A stretch of 64,000 bases of DNA, taken from assembly GCF_024758505.1 (NCBI RefSeq), contig NZ_CP077970.1:6076001-6140000 (forward strand), read 5' to 3'. Origin of the DNA: Bradyrhizobium arachidis (GTDB lineage: Bacteria; Pseudomonadota; Alphaproteobacteria; Rhizobiales; Xanthobacteraceae). The translations under genes and the position numbers were made by a program. Below, piece after piece: positions 45,128-54,149 of the stretch; positions within the stretch are counted from its first letter, which is position 1; each line of letters opens with the position of its first letter. The notes under the pieces were generated by a model, which was given only the letters and a program-made list of their open reading frames with translations, was not told the origin of the DNA and searched no databases.

Positions 45128-46441
45128 TCACTTGATGTAGCCGGCGCGCTTCATCTCGCGCTCGGTGGCGGATTGCGCCGCCGTCAATGCAGCGTCCACG
45201 GTCATCGAGCCGGCAAGGGCTGCGGAAAATTGCTGCCCCACCTGGGTGCCGATGCCCTGGAATTCAGGGATCGCCGCATATTGCACGCCGACGTAAGGCA
45301 CCGGCTTCACGGTCGGCTTGTTGGGATCGGCCGCGTCGATCGAGGCCAGCGTCGGCTTGGCGAAGGGCGCGACCTTCAGATAGTCGGGGTTCTCGTAGAG
45401 CGAGGTCCGCGTGCCCGGCGGCACGTTGGCCCAGCCCTCCTTCGAGGCAACGAGCTTTGTGTAGTCCTTGCTGGTTGCCCAGGCGATGAACTTCTCAGCC
45501 GCCTCGGTCTTCTTGGAGCCGGCGGGGATCGCCAGACTCCAGGCCCACAGCCAGTTCGCGTTCTTGCCGAGCCCGGTGTTCGGCGCGAGCGCAAAACCGA
45601 CCTTGTCGGCCACCTTGGACTCCTTCGGGTTGGTGACGAAGGACGCTGCGACCGTGGCATCGATCCACATGCCGCACTTACCCGCGTTGAACAACGCGAG
45701 GTTCTCGTTGAAGCCGTTCGAGCTCGCGCCTGGGGGGCCGGCTTCCTTCATCAGGTTGACATAGGTCGTGAGTGTCGTCTTCCACTCCGGCGAGTTGAAT
45801 TGCGGCTGCCACTTCTCGTCGAACCAGCGCGCGCCGTAGGAATTGGACATCGCGGTCAGGAACGCCATGTTCTCGCCCCAGCCGGCTTTGCCGCGCAGGC
45901 AGATGCCGTAGATGCCGCCGGCCTTGTCGGTGAGTTTCTTGGCGGCATCAATCACGAAGTCCCAGGTCGGCTTCTCCGGCATCTTCAAGCCGGCCTTCTC
46001 GAACAGGTCGGTGCGATACATCACCATCGAGCTCTCGCCGTAGAACGGCGCCGCATAGAGCTTTCCGTCGACGGAGACCGCGTCGCGGATCTTCGGCAGG
46101 AGGTCGGCGACGTCGTAATCGGCGCCGAGATTGGCGAGCGGCACCAGCCAGCCCTTCTTGGCCCAGATCGGCACTTCGTAGGTACCGATGGTGAGCACGT
46201 CGAACTGGCCGCCTTTGGTGGCGATGTCGGTGGTGACGCGCTGGCGCAGCACGTTCTCCTCCAGCGTCACCCACTTCACGGTGATATCGGGATTCTTGGC
46301 CGTGAACTCACTCGTCAGCCCCTGCATGCGGATCATGTCACCGTTGTTGACGGTGGCGATCGTCAGGGTCGTCTCGGCCATCGAAGGAACGGAAAGCAGA
46401 AGCGCAGACGCGCCGCAGACGGCGCCTAGGACTTTTTTCAC
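45128..46441 (-). CDS. Sugar/polyol ABC substrate-binding protein (SmoE type)
   Basis: 437 aa from GTG 46441, chosen because GGGAGG lies five bases upstream and it begins a signal peptide (VKKVLGAVCGASALLLSVPSMAE); ATG 46480 would add residues spanning the operator region. SBP family 1 features: ATVNNGDMIRMQGLTSEF, TKGGQFDVLTIGTYEVPIW, YAAPFYGESSMVMYRTDLFEKAG. The family resembles sorbitol/mannitol-binding SmoE. First gene of a seven-gene operon (SBP, two permeases, ATPase, SDR, two kinases). Candidate operator palindromes lie 25-57 bases before the start. Confidence 0.92.
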   Translation of the reverse strand: MKKVLGAVCGASALLLSVPSMAETTLTIATVNNGDMIRMQGLTSEFTAKNPDITVKWVTLEENVLRQRVTTDIATKGGQFDVLTIGTYEVPIWAKKGWLVPLANLGADYDVADLLPKIRDAVSVDGKLYAAPFYGESSMVMYRTDLFEKAGLKMPEKPTWDFVIDAAKKLTDKAGGIYGICLRGKAGWGENMAFLTAMSNSYGARWFDEKWQPQFNSPEWKTTLTTYVNLMKEAGPPGASSNGFNENLALFNAGKCGMWIDATVAASFVTNPKESKVADKVGFALAPNTGLGKNANWLWAWSLAIPAGSKKTEAAEKFIAWATSKDYTKLVASKEGWANVPPGTRTSLYENPDYLKVAPFAKPTLASIDAADPNKPTVKPVPYVGVQYAAIPEFQGIGTQVGQQFSAALAGSMTVDAALTAAQSATEREMKRAGYIK

Positions 46442-46465
46442 GGTGACCTCCCTACATTCGCGTTT

Positions 46466-46498
46466 TGAGCATATGCCCACGCGTTGAGCGTATGTTCA
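46466..46498. promoter_or_regulatory. Tandem operator-like palindromes upstream of the polyol operon
   Basis: TGAGCATATGCCCA (46466-46479) and TGAGCGTATGTTCA (46485-46498) are two imperfect palindromes, 19 bases apart, sharing the pattern TGA-C-TA-G--CA. Their position just before the binding-protein gene and near the SorC-type regulator gene suggests regulator binding. A related sequence lies upstream of the HAD-regulator pair (48318-48332). Confidence 0.5.
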
Positions 46499-46681
46499 TA
46501 TCAAGGGAGGCCGATTGTCAAGCAGGCGCGCGCACCTTCCCGCTGTTTGAGCTTCGGGTGGGACGGTCGACGCGCCTAGAGCCCTGGGTGCAAAAGCTGA
46601 TACTTTGTTGCAGTCGCGCTGCAGAGAGATGTGCTGCGGTGCAAGAGAACGAAGCTGTCGGCCTGCCGCTGCGGCGCCGGA

Positions 46682-47635
46682 TCAGCGCTCCAAAATCGCG
46701 CGCGCGGTCGCTTCGTCGGTGATCAAGCCGTTGATCAGCCGCCCGTTTAGCGCAGCGGCGATCGCCGTCACCTTGGCCGGTCCGAGTGCGGCGCCGATCG
46801 TCGTCGTTTTCGCCGGCACTTCCGGCGGAATGCTGGTCAGACGCTTGTTGGTGCCGCCCTTGAGCAGACGGCCCTTGGCGTCATAGGCCCAGCCGGTGAT
46901 CTCGCCGATGGCGCCGAGACGCATCATCTCGAACAGCTCGTCGCGGGTGACGAAACCGTCGACATGCACCTGCGCCTTCTGGTCCATCTGGCCGATGCCG
47001 ACGAGGCGGAGATCGGCCTTGGCCGCAACCGCCTTCACCTTCGCGATCGGCTCGATGCGGACCATCTTGTTGCGCTCGTCCTCCGACGACATCAGGAACG
47101 GCAGCGGCATCGGATAGTGCCGCGCGCCGGTGCGGTCGGCGAGCCGCCCCACCGTGTCGAAGAAGCTCGCCGAGCCGTCGGCGGAGATGTTGCCGACCAG
47201 CGAGACGATCTGGTGATTCGGCCGCTCGATCGTCGTCACGCGCTCGACCGCGGCGCGCACTGCCCGCCCCGTGCCGAGCGCGACGATGACGGGCGTTTCC
47301 GAGCGCAGCGTCGTATCGAGCAAATTGGCGCAGCGCTCGGCGATTCCGGCGATCGCCTGCGGCGCGCCTGGATCCGTCGGCACCACCTCGCAATGCCGAA
47401 GCTCAAAGCGCTCCTTGAGGCGTGCGGCCAGTTCCATGCAGGCGGCAATGGGGTGTTCGAGCCGAAAGGTGATGAGACGCTCGGCCAAACACAATGACAC
47501 CAGGCGCTGCGCAGATGCACGCGAGACCTGGAGCATCTTTGCGATCTCGTCCTGGGTATGGCCGGCAATGAAATAGAGCCAGCCGGCGCGCGCGGCGTCG
47601 TCGAGCCTCGACTTTTCGTTCTCGATCACTGCCAT
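46682..47635 (-). CDS. Sugar-binding transcriptional regulator, SorC/DeoR-like
   Basis: 317 aa from ATG 47635; a start at 47659 would overlap the HAD gene. N-terminal HTH (GHTQDEIAKMLQVSRASAQRLV, ~25-46) followed by a SorC-type sugar-binding domain: IVALGTGRAVRAAVERV, VSLVGNISADGSASFFD, and GTNKRLTSIPPEV near the C-terminus. It senses a phosphorylated sugar or polyol and presumably represses or activates the transporter operon, whose first gene lies 240 bases downstream on the same strand. Cotranscribed with the HAD gene, 8-base gap. Confidence 0.9.
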   Translation of the reverse strand: MAVIENEKSRLDDAARAGWLYFIAGHTQDEIAKMLQVSRASAQRLVSLCLAERLITFRLEHPIAACMELAARLKERFELRHCEVVPTDPGAPQAIAGIAERCANLLDTTLRSETPVIVALGTGRAVRAAVERVTTIERPNHQIVSLVGNISADGSASFFDTVGRLADRTGARHYPMPLPFLMSSEDERNKMVRIEPIAKVKAVAAKADLRLVGIGQMDQKAQVHVDGFVTRDELFEMMRLGAIGEITGWAYDAKGRLLKGGTNKRLTSIPPEVPAKTTTIGAALGPAKVTAIAAALNGRLINGLITDEATARAILER

Positions 47636-47643
47636 GGCTGGCG

Positions 47644-48309
47644 TCAGCCGTCCTTCCAAAAATCCGTCATGCGCGCGAAGACCCGATCGGCTCCGGCAGC
47701 CGACAATATAGCGCGGCCGTCACGCGCAAGGTAATGGCTGCCGCCGACAAATCCCCACACCGTCATGCCGGCGGCCTTGGCCGCCTGCACCCCGCTGACG
47801 CTGTCCTCGATCACCAGCGTCCGCTCAGGCGGCGTGCCCATCTTCTCGGCGGCGTGGAGGAAGAGGTCCGGCGCCGGCTTGCCGTGCTTGACCATCTGCG
47901 CCGTGTACAACCGGTCGCCGAAATACGGCGCAAGGCCGGTCACCTTCAGGGACAGCGAGACACGGTCGATGTCGCTCGACGAGGCCACGCAGAACGGCGC
48001 CGGCAGACTGGAGACCACGTCGCCGATATCCGGGATCGGCTTCAGCGAGCCCTCGAACGTCGTGAGCACGCGCGATTTCAACTGCGGCCAGAAGGCGTCA
48101 GGCACGGTACGTCCAAGCTTGCCATAGTGCTGCGCGATCGCGGCGGTGCTGCGACCCAAAAACAGTTCGAGCGCCTGCTCTGGCGTGAGATCGAAGCCGA
48201 ACTCGGACAAGGTGTCCGACAGGCACCGGCAGCTCAACAGTTCGCTATCCACGAGCACGCCGTCGCAGTCGAAGATGATGAGGTCGGGTTTTGGCTGGCC
48301 GGTGCCCAT
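47644..48309 (-). CDS. HAD-family sugar phosphatase/phosphoglucomutase-like
   Basis: 221 aa HAD subfamily IA. Motif I FDCDGVLVDSE (nucleophile Asp14), motif II Ser in CVASSSD, Lys in KHGKPAPD, motif IV VIEDSVSGVQAA. The cap-domain helix pattern matches beta-phosphoglucomutase-like phosphatases. It may dephosphorylate or isomerise a sugar phosphate in the polyol pathway, protecting against accumulation. No convincing ribosome binding site precedes ATG 48309 and an operator-like sequence ends nine bases upstream, so the mRNA may be leaderless or the start slightly different. Confidence 0.88.
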   Translation of the reverse strand: MGTGQPKPDLIIFDCDGVLVDSELLSCRCLSDTLSEFGFDLTPEQALELFLGRSTAAIAQHYGKLGRTVPDAFWPQLKSRVLTTFEGSLKPIPDIGDVVSSLPAPFCVASSSDIDRVSLSLKVTGLAPYFGDRLYTAQMVKHGKPAPDLFLHAAEKMGTPPERTLVIEDSVSGVQAAKAAGMTVWGFVGGSHYLARDGRAILSAAGADRVFARMTDFWKDG

Positions 48310-48317
48310 CCGGACAT

Positions 48318-48332
48318 TCGATCATATACCCA
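48318..48332. promoter_or_regulatory. Operator-like sequence upstream of the HAD-regulator pair
   Basis: TCGATCATATACCCA matches TGAGCATATGCCCA of the 46466 site at 11 of 14 positions after alignment. It lies nine bases upstream of the HAD start, in the 72-base gap to norD. Placement suggests regulation of the HAD-regulator unit by the same protein that acts on the transporter operon. Confidence 0.38.
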
Positions 48333-48381
48333 TCCGATGGGCAATAGCTCACGACCGGAACCCATTCGCCGAGCGCGTGCG

Positions 48382-50307
48382 TCAATGCGCCACTTGCCGG
48401 TAGATCGCCGGGAGCGCCGCGGGCAACCGGCGGATGTTGCCGACGATGGCGTAGCCGCCGCGCCCGAACAGGGTCGGGAAATAGGATTGCGCCGTCGCAT
48501 CGACGGTGACGCCGAACACGGCGATGCCGAGCCGCCGCGCCTCCTGCACAGATTTGCTTGTGTCTTCGACCGCAAAACGTCCTTCGTAATGATCGACGTC
48601 ATTCGGCTTGCCGTCGGTGAGAACGAGCAGCAGCTTCTTGCGCTGCGGCTGGCGGGCGAGCTCGGCGGCGGCGTGGCGCACCGCCGCGCCGATGCGGGTG
48701 TAATAGCCGGGCCTCAGCGCGCCGATGCGGCGTTCGACCGTCGCGCTCATCGCCTCGCCGAACGCCTTGACCGTCTCGAGCCGCACCCAGGAGCGGCGGC
48801 GCGAGGTGAAGGTCACGATACTGTGGTGATCGCCGCAGGCTGCGAGCCCATTGGCCAGCACCAGCAGCGCCTCCTTCTCGACGTCGAGCACGCGGTAGCC
48901 GTCGACCCAGGCGTCGGTCGAGAGCGAGACGTCGACCAGGAGCGTGACGGCGAGGTCGTGGCCTTGAGGCCGCATCGCCACATGGACGCGATCCGAACCA
49001 TAACCGCCAGCGCGCAGATCGCAGCGCGCACGCACCAGCGCGTCGAGATCGAGATCGTGGCCGTCGGCCTGCGCGCGCATCAATTCGTGCCGCGGCCGCA
49101 GCACCTCGAAGTGCCGCCGCACCTGGCGGATGTGGCGCCGCGTGGCCTCGTCCGGCGTCCAGCTCTCGCCGGTCTCGGACGCTTCGCTCGCCAGCACGCG
49201 ACAATGATCGGGCAGATAGCAGCCGCTGCGATAGTCCCACTCGGGATAGGTGAGGCCGGCGTCGAGCCGTGACGCCTCGATCGCCTCCGGCGGCAGGTCG
49301 AGATCGAATTTGAGTTTTGTCGCAGGCCTGCCTTTCCGCTGGCCGATCGCAATCTCTTCGAGATCGTCGGCCGCCTTCCGCGCGTCCTCATCCTCGGTAT
49401 CGTCGGAGGGACGATCGACGTTGACCATCTCGGCCATGGCCAAGATCTTTTCGAAGCGGTTGAGCACGAAGGGATCTCTGCGGCTGGCGTCATCGCTGCG
49501 CTCGCGGACCGCAAAACGCTTGCGCTCGTCCGAGGCCGCCGACCCGGCATCCTGCGCCGCCTCGTCGTCGTTTGCATGCGTCCGGGAGAGATCGCGTATC
49601 CAGCAATCGCCCCACAGCGGACACGGCAGGATGGAGCGATATCCCGGCGGCGCCTTTGCCGGCAGCGGCCCCGTCCCCATCATCGCCGGCCACAACTGGC
49701 TGCCTAACTGACTCTTGGGCGCCCGCCCCGCGCCGAGCAAGGCGAGAACGACCTGCTCGACCTCCTGTTCGACGCGCGGCAGCGGCCGGCGCGGCCGGGC
49801 TTCGGCGGTTGCGGCGGCAAGCTGCGCATAGTCCCTGGCGAGACCCGGAAATTGCATGAGCACCCAGACCGCGGTCTCGCTCGCCCGGCGCAACATCAGA
49901 AGGTCGCGCCGCAGCGGGTCGGTCTCCGCGATCGCCTCAACCGGCGCGCTCGCGAACCACGCCGCGAGCCAGCGATAGAGTGCCGCATTCAGCGCGCGGT
50001 CGGGAAAGATCGCGATGCTATCAGGCAGAAACACGGTTGCGGCGTCCCGGCCTGGCTGCTCGAGGCGCTCGTCGCCGAGCCCGATGCGCTGTCGCCATCC
50101 GAGCCGATGCCCGGATCGGCGAGCGCTGACGCTCGCGATCTGGACGCCCGCCTCGCCGCCGAGGGCGCGGAACATCACGGCGATCCGGGCCCGGATCTCG
50201 GCGAGCGTCACCGCGTGATCGGCATGAACCGGATAGCTCGCGGTGCCCCCGACCAGCCGATGCCAGGTGCGTCCGACGGTCTCCTCCAGCTCGAGGAAGT
50301 CGAGCAT
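48382..50307 (-). CDS. norD: Nitric oxide reductase activation protein NorD
   Basis: 641 aa from ATG 50307, preceded by GTGAGGG; a GTG at 50319 is also in frame. The C-terminal von Willebrand A domain (~430-640) begins LLVDVSLSTDAWVDG (MIDAS DxSxS) and has LTDGKPNDVDHYEG. The N-terminal ~400 residues are the NorD/CbbO-like helical part. NorD works with the NorQ AAA+ ATPase to activate the cytochrome bc-type NO reductase, probably by inserting the non-haem iron. Last gene of norEFCBQD. Confidence 0.94.
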   Translation of the reverse strand: MLDFLELEETVGRTWHRLVGGTASYPVHADHAVTLAEIRARIAVMFRALGGEAGVQIASVSARRSGHRLGWRQRIGLGDERLEQPGRDAATVFLPDSIAIFPDRALNAALYRWLAAWFASAPVEAIAETDPLRRDLLMLRRASETAVWVLMQFPGLARDYAQLAAATAEARPRRPLPRVEQEVEQVVLALLGAGRAPKSQLGSQLWPAMMGTGPLPAKAPPGYRSILPCPLWGDCWIRDLSRTHANDDEAAQDAGSAASDERKRFAVRERSDDASRRDPFVLNRFEKILAMAEMVNVDRPSDDTEDEDARKAADDLEEIAIGQRKGRPATKLKFDLDLPPEAIEASRLDAGLTYPEWDYRSGCYLPDHCRVLASEASETGESWTPDEATRRHIRQVRRHFEVLRPRHELMRAQADGHDLDLDALVRARCDLRAGGYGSDRVHVAMRPQGHDLAVTLLVDVSLSTDAWVDGYRVLDVEKEALLVLANGLAACGDHHSIVTFTSRRRSWVRLETVKAFGEAMSATVERRIGALRPGYYTRIGAAVRHAAAELARQPQRKKLLLVLTDGKPNDVDHYEGRFAVEDTSKSVQEARRLGIAVFGVTVDATAQSYFPTLFGRGGYAIVGNIRRLPAALPAIYRQVAH

Positions 50308-50315
50308 GACAGCCC

Positions 50316-51128
50316 TCACCCGATCACGGCGCGCGCAACTTCGAGCAGGGCCGCCTTGACGTCCGCATCATCGGTCAGCGGCTCGATCATGGCCGCAAGA
50401 ACGGCGTCGGCAATCGAGGCGCCGGCCGCGATCAGCGTCGCACAGTAAACCAGGAGCCGCGTCGAGACGCCCTCCTCCAGATCGTGGCCCTTGAGACTCC
50501 GCAGGCGGCCGCCGAGCTGCACCAGCGGCCGCACGCGATCGGGGGCAAGCCCACTCTCGGCGGCAACCACGGCGACTTCCTGCTCGGGCGGCAGGAAGCC
50601 GAACTCGATGGCCACGAAGCGCTGCCGCGTCGAAGGTTTCAACGCCTTCAGCAGGGTCTGGTAGCCGGGATTATACGACACCACCAGCATGAAGCCCGCG
50701 GGCGCAGCGAGCTCCTCGCCGGTGCGTTCCAGCGGCAGGATGCGGCGATCGTCGGTGAGCGGATGCAGCACCACCGTGACGTCCTTGCGCGCTTCCACCA
50801 CCTCGTCGAGATAGCAGATGCCGCCCTCCCGCACCGCCCGTGTCAGCGGACCGTCGGCCCATACCGTGTCGCCGCCCCTCAGCAAATAGCGGCCGGTGAG
50901 ATCGGCCGCGGTGAGATCGTCGTGACAGGCGACGGTGTGCAGCGGCAGTGCCAGCCGCGCCGCCATGTGGGCGACGAAGCGCGTCTTGCCGCAGCCCGTC
51001 GGCCCCTTGAGCAGGACCGGCAGGCGCCGCCGCCAGGCGTGCTCGAACAGCGCACATTCGTTGCCGCTTGGGACATAGGCCGGAAGTTCCGGCGCGGCGG
51101 GTGCGATGGCGTGAAGCGCGGATTTCAT
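50316..51128 (-). CDS. norQ: MoxR-type AAA+ ATPase NorQ
   Basis: 270 aa. Walker A KGPTGCGKTRFVAHMA (~38-53), Walker B ICYLDEVVEAR, sensor 1 VVSYNPGYQ. MoxR/NorQ class partner of NorD. It acts as a chaperone ATPase for NorBC maturation in the cytoplasm. It starts 64 bases after norB, and its stop lies 8 bases before the norD ATG. Confidence 0.95.
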   Translation of the reverse strand: MKSALHAIAPAAPELPAYVPSGNECALFEHAWRRRLPVLLKGPTGCGKTRFVAHMAARLALPLHTVACHDDLTAADLTGRYLLRGGDTVWADGPLTRAVREGGICYLDEVVEARKDVTVVLHPLTDDRRILPLERTGEELAAPAGFMLVVSYNPGYQTLLKALKPSTRQRFVAIEFGFLPPEQEVAVVAAESGLAPDRVRPLVQLGGRLRSLKGHDLEEGVSTRLLVYCATLIAAGASIADAVLAAMIEPLTDDADVKAALLEVARAVIG

Positions 51129-51192
51129 TGCTATCTCTCCGTGACGTTGCAGCGAGCGGCGGCCGCAGATGCTGCGGCCGCCGCTTCACTTC

Positions 51193-52539
51193 TCATTCGG
51201 CAGGCTGAAGCGCGGCGGGAATGGCGGCCTGCCTCTCGCGTCCGGGCACCAGCACCGCGTAGGCGAACATCAGGGCCGAGATCACCACGAACACGCCCGA
51301 GCCGAGCCGGACCCAGTAGAACATGGCGAGCTGGTCCTGCACGTCCATGTAGCCCTGGCCGAGCACACGCTGGAGATGAACCTGGACCACGCCGGCAAAG
51401 GTCAGCGCAAAGGTCATCACCATCATGGCCGTGCACATGATCCAGAAGCTTGCCATGCTGAGCCACTGGTTGTAGGGCGCGCGCTGCTTGAGCTCAGGCA
51501 CCGCATAAGCCATCACCGCGAGGTTCAACATCACATAGGCGCCGAAGAAGGCGAGATGGCCATGTGCTGCGGTGACCTGCGTGCCGTGGGTGTAGTAGTT
51601 CACCGAGGACAGCGTGTGCAGGAAGCCCCACACGCCCGCGCCGAGGAACGCCATCACCGAGCAGCCGACCGACCACAACAGGGCTGCGCGGTTCGGATGC
51701 TTGCGTCCGGCCTTCCAGGTCATCTGCACCGTGAAGATCACCATGGTGAAGAAGGGCGCGACCTCGAGGGTGGAGAACAGCGAGCCGATCCACTGCCAGT
51801 AGCCGGGCGCGCCGATCCAGTAGAAGTGGTGGCCGGTGCCGAGAATCCCCGAGAACAGCGCGAGGCCGATGATGACGTAGAGCCATTTCTCGACCACCTC
51901 GCGGTCGATGCCGTTGAGCTTGATCATCAGGAAGGCGAGCACGGAGGCCATGATCAGCTCCCAGACGCCCTCGACCCAGAGATGCACCACGTACCACCAG
52001 TACATCTTGTCCACCGCGAGGTTGGCCGGGTTGTAGAAGGCGAACAGGAAGAAGATCGCAACGCCCCACAGGCCGAACAGAAGGATGTTGGTGACCGTGG
52101 TCTTGCGGCCCTTCAGCGCGGTCATCGTCACGTTGAACAGGAACATCAGGCAGACGACGACGATGCCGACCTTGATGATGAAGGGCTGCTCGAGGAATTC
52201 GCGGCCCTCGTGATAGTGGAAGAGATAGCCCACCACGGCCGCACCCGCCGCGCCAAAAAACATCCAGAACTGGACTTTTGCGAGCAGCGGGCTGAACAGC
52301 TCGGTCTCGGTCTCTTCCGGCAGAAGATAGTAGGTCGCGCCCATGAAGCCGATCAGCGACCACACGATCAGCGCGTTGGTGTGGATCATCCTGACGATGT
52401 TGAACGGCAGAATGACGGACAGCGTGTTGGGAAGAACGTAGATGGTCCCGGCAACGAGGCCGAACGTGACCTGGGCCAGGAACAGCGTCAGCGCGCCGTA
52501 GAAATACAGCATCGCGACTTTCTGGGTCTGATATTTCAT
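51193..52539 (-). CDS. norB: Nitric oxide reductase large subunit NorB
   Basis: 448 aa, twelve helices, haem-copper oxidase superfamily. Ligands are visible: His53 and His328 for haem b, His326 for haem b3, and the non-haem FeB site His186, His237, His238 plus Glu190; Glu194 also present. The normal cytochrome c-dependent NorB length (no quinol-type N-terminal extension) fits pairing with NorC. It reduces two NO to N2O at the cytoplasmic membrane with electrons from periplasmic cytochrome c via NorC. Confidence 0.97.
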   Translation of the reverse strand: MKYQTQKVAMLYFYGALTLFLAQVTFGLVAGTIYVLPNTLSVILPFNIVRMIHTNALIVWSLIGFMGATYYLLPEETETELFSPLLAKVQFWMFFGAAGAAVVGYLFHYHEGREFLEQPFIIKVGIVVVCLMFLFNVTMTALKGRKTTVTNILLFGLWGVAIFFLFAFYNPANLAVDKMYWWYVVHLWVEGVWELIMASVLAFLMIKLNGIDREVVEKWLYVIIGLALFSGILGTGHHFYWIGAPGYWQWIGSLFSTLEVAPFFTMVIFTVQMTWKAGRKHPNRAALLWSVGCSVMAFLGAGVWGFLHTLSSVNYYTHGTQVTAAHGHLAFFGAYVMLNLAVMAYAVPELKQRAPYNQWLSMASFWIMCTAMMVMTFALTFAGVVQVHLQRVLGQGYMDVQDQLAMFYWVRLGSGVFVVISALMFAYAVLVPGRERQAAIPAALQPAE

Positions 52540-52575
52540 CGAGAGGCTCTCTGTCTTGAGGGATTGTGCTCGCGG

Positions 52576-53028
52576 TCAGCCCGCCTTGTTCGGCGGCCAT
52601 TCCTGGCGCTTGATGGTGCTCACCCATTGCAGGAAGTCGGCGAGATCGTTGAGTTCCTGGTCGTTGAGGTTGAACTGCGGCATCTGCCGGCGGCCGGGCG
52701 CGCCGGATGGCTGCGCCTGCATCCAGGCTTTCAGCGTCTCGCGGGCCCCCGCCGGATCCTCGTTGCCGCCCCAGCGATCCCAGACGTTGCCGACTTCAGG
52801 CGCGAAATAGGCGCCCTCGCCCAGCAGTGTGTGGCAGTTGATGCAGGAGTGCTTTTCCCAGACGTGCTTGCCTCGCGCGACGGACGACGTCAGCGTGGTC
52901 GTATCCGTCGAACTCGTCGTCATGTAGTAGTGGCTGTGCGCCGTCAGCCCGATGAAGATGGCGAAGAAAAAGGCCGACCCGCCGTAGAAGACGTTTCGAG
53001 CCGCCGACTTGGTCAGGCGTTCAGCCAT
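52576..53028 (-). CDS. norC: Nitric oxide reductase cytochrome c subunit NorC
   Basis: 150 aa from ATG 53028 (a TTG lies six bases upstream but AAAGGA is spaced for the ATG). One N-terminal membrane anchor (~13-32, NVFYGGSAFFFAIFIG) and a periplasmic monohaem cytochrome c: CINCH at 62-66 with distal ligand Met116 in RRQMPQF. Passes electrons to NorB. A TTG-N8-CAA box lies 76 bases upstream, so norCBQD can be transcribed separately from norEF. Confidence 0.96.
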   Translation of the reverse strand: MAERLTKSAARNVFYGGSAFFFAIFIGLTAHSHYYMTTSSTDTTTLTSSVARGKHVWEKHSCINCHTLLGEGAYFAPEVGNVWDRWGGNEDPAGARETLKAWMQAQPSGAPGRRQMPQFNLNDQELNDLADFLQWVSTIKRQEWPPNKAG

Positions 53029-53103
53029 TGCCAATCCTTTCCGTGTGATGCTGGTCGCGAAGTGCGGTCAGGCTGTTTTTACCGCGCTTCGCCAGGCGGC
53101 TAT

Positions 53104-53117
53104 TTGTGCGCGCGCAA
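53104..53117. promoter_or_regulatory. FNR/NnrR-type box upstream of norC
   Basis: TTGTGCGCGCGCAA, a TTG-N8-CAA dyad of the FNR/FixK/NnrR class, 76 bases before the norC ATG. It shares 15 of 16 bases (with flanks) with the box before norE at 54071-54086. Spacing fits activation of a start site ~40 bases downstream of its centre. Confidence 0.68.
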
Positions 53118-53143
53118 TCAGCGCGACGATGGTCCGGCGTCGA

Positions 53144-53401
53144 TCAGATCAGGGCGATCGCAGCCGAGGCGAGCCAGGCGACCAGCACGACGACAAGGAC
53201 CCACGCGCTCACCAATCCGCGCCAGGGCGCGGGCGCGGCACGCAAATCGAGGTAGTCGAGCACGATTTTGCGGCCCTTGACGGCGGCGAAGGCCAACAGC
53301 ACTCCGTTGGCAAGCAGCGCGCGCGGCAGAAGCGGGGGAAACACGACGGTTGCGACCGCGAGGCCGATCAGCAGCAGCCATGTCGCATCGAGACGCGCCA
53401 T
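53144..53401 (-). CDS. norF: NorF-like small membrane protein
   Basis: 85 aa from ATG 53401, overlapping the norE stop (ATGA). Three hydrophobic helices (TWLLLIGLAVATVVFPP, ALLANGVLLAFAAVKG, GLVSAWVLVVVLVAWLASAA) match the subunit IV-like/NorF family. NorF assists NO reductase expression or stability in other denitrifiers, with no catalytic residues of its own. Translationally coupled to norE. Confidence 0.82.
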   Translation of the reverse strand: MARLDATWLLLIGLAVATVVFPPLLPRALLANGVLLAFAAVKGRKIVLDYLDLRAAPAPWRGLVSAWVLVVVLVAWLASAAIALI

Positions 53402-53976
53402 CACCGCACCAGGTAAAGAATCGGAAACATGACGATCCAGACCAGATCGACCATGTGCCAGAACGCGGTTCCCGTTTCGACGCCAATCGCTTCGGCACGC
53501 CTGATGACCACGGCCAGAATGATGATGCCGAGACAGACGTGCAGAAGGTGAAAGCCGGTCAAAAGGAAGTACAGGGTGAAGAACGGGCTGGTCTCCAGCC
53601 CGATCCCCTGGCCGATTTCTCCGGCATATTCGAAAAGCTTGATCGCCACGAACGCGGCGCCCAGCACCATAGCGCCACAGAGCCAGCGGCGCGAGACCGG
53701 CCGTTCGCCGGCACGCGCAGCGCGCGTGCCGCGGGCAGCAAGCCAGCCGCTGGTCACCAGGACGACGGTGTTGATCCCAGCAAGATGGGAATCGAGCGCG
53801 GCCTGCCCCGACGCAAACATCACGGGATGAATCGCGCGGGCGATGGAGAACGCGCCGAGGCAGAGACCGAACACGGCGAGCTCACTGAAGATGAGCACCC
53901 AGATCATGGGATCACCGGGCAGGTCTTCCAAAATGCCCCAGCCGGTCTCCTGCCGGTCGTAGTCGGTCGCCGCCAT
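53401..53976 (-). CDS. norE: NorE, cytochrome oxidase subunit III-like
   Basis: 191 aa, five helices, subunit III family. Conserved parts: [18 protein letters not shown] and [30 protein letters not shown] segment near residues 125-150. First gene of the nor series. Its exact role is not known, but it accompanies norCB and influences NO reductase activity. An FNR-type box lies ~100 bases before the start. Confidence 0.9.
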   Translation of the reverse strand: MAATDYDRQETGWGILEDLPGDPMIWVLIFSELAVFGLCLGAFSIARAIHPVMFASGQAALDSHLAGINTVVLVTSGWLAARGTRAARAGERPVSRRWLCGAMVLGAAFVAIKLFEYAGEIGQGIGLETSPFFTLYFLLTGFHLLHVCLGIIILAVVIRRAEAIGVETGTAFWHMVDLVWIVMFPILYLVR

Positions 53977-54071
53977 CTGGTCTCCGTTTCAAGACGTCGG
54001 CCGACTGCTATCCCCCTTGCCGAGATCCGGCTTTGTCGCCGGACAAACACGGACGAATCGATGACTTAGGT

Positions 54072-54085
54072 TTGTGCCCGCGCAA
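54072..54085. promoter_or_regulatory. FNR/NnrR-type box upstream of norE
   Basis: TTGTGCCCGCGCAA, TTG-N8-CAA, centred ~102 bases before the norE start. Nearly identical to the norC box. It also lies 65 bases upstream of the divergent small ORF at 54150. Site of a Crp/Fnr-type regulator such as FixK or NnrR (regulator not in window). Confidence 0.65.
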
Positions 54086-54149
54086 TGTCGGCCGAGGTCG
54101 TCAGCGCTACACATGGCAATCGAAGTTCCCTGGACCGGCGAACCACACC

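Noticed and set aside
51169..53280. 703-codon plus-strand frame opposite norB/norC
   Set aside because: Antisense to genes whose identity is certain; the translation is His/Asp/Glu-rich and low in motifs.
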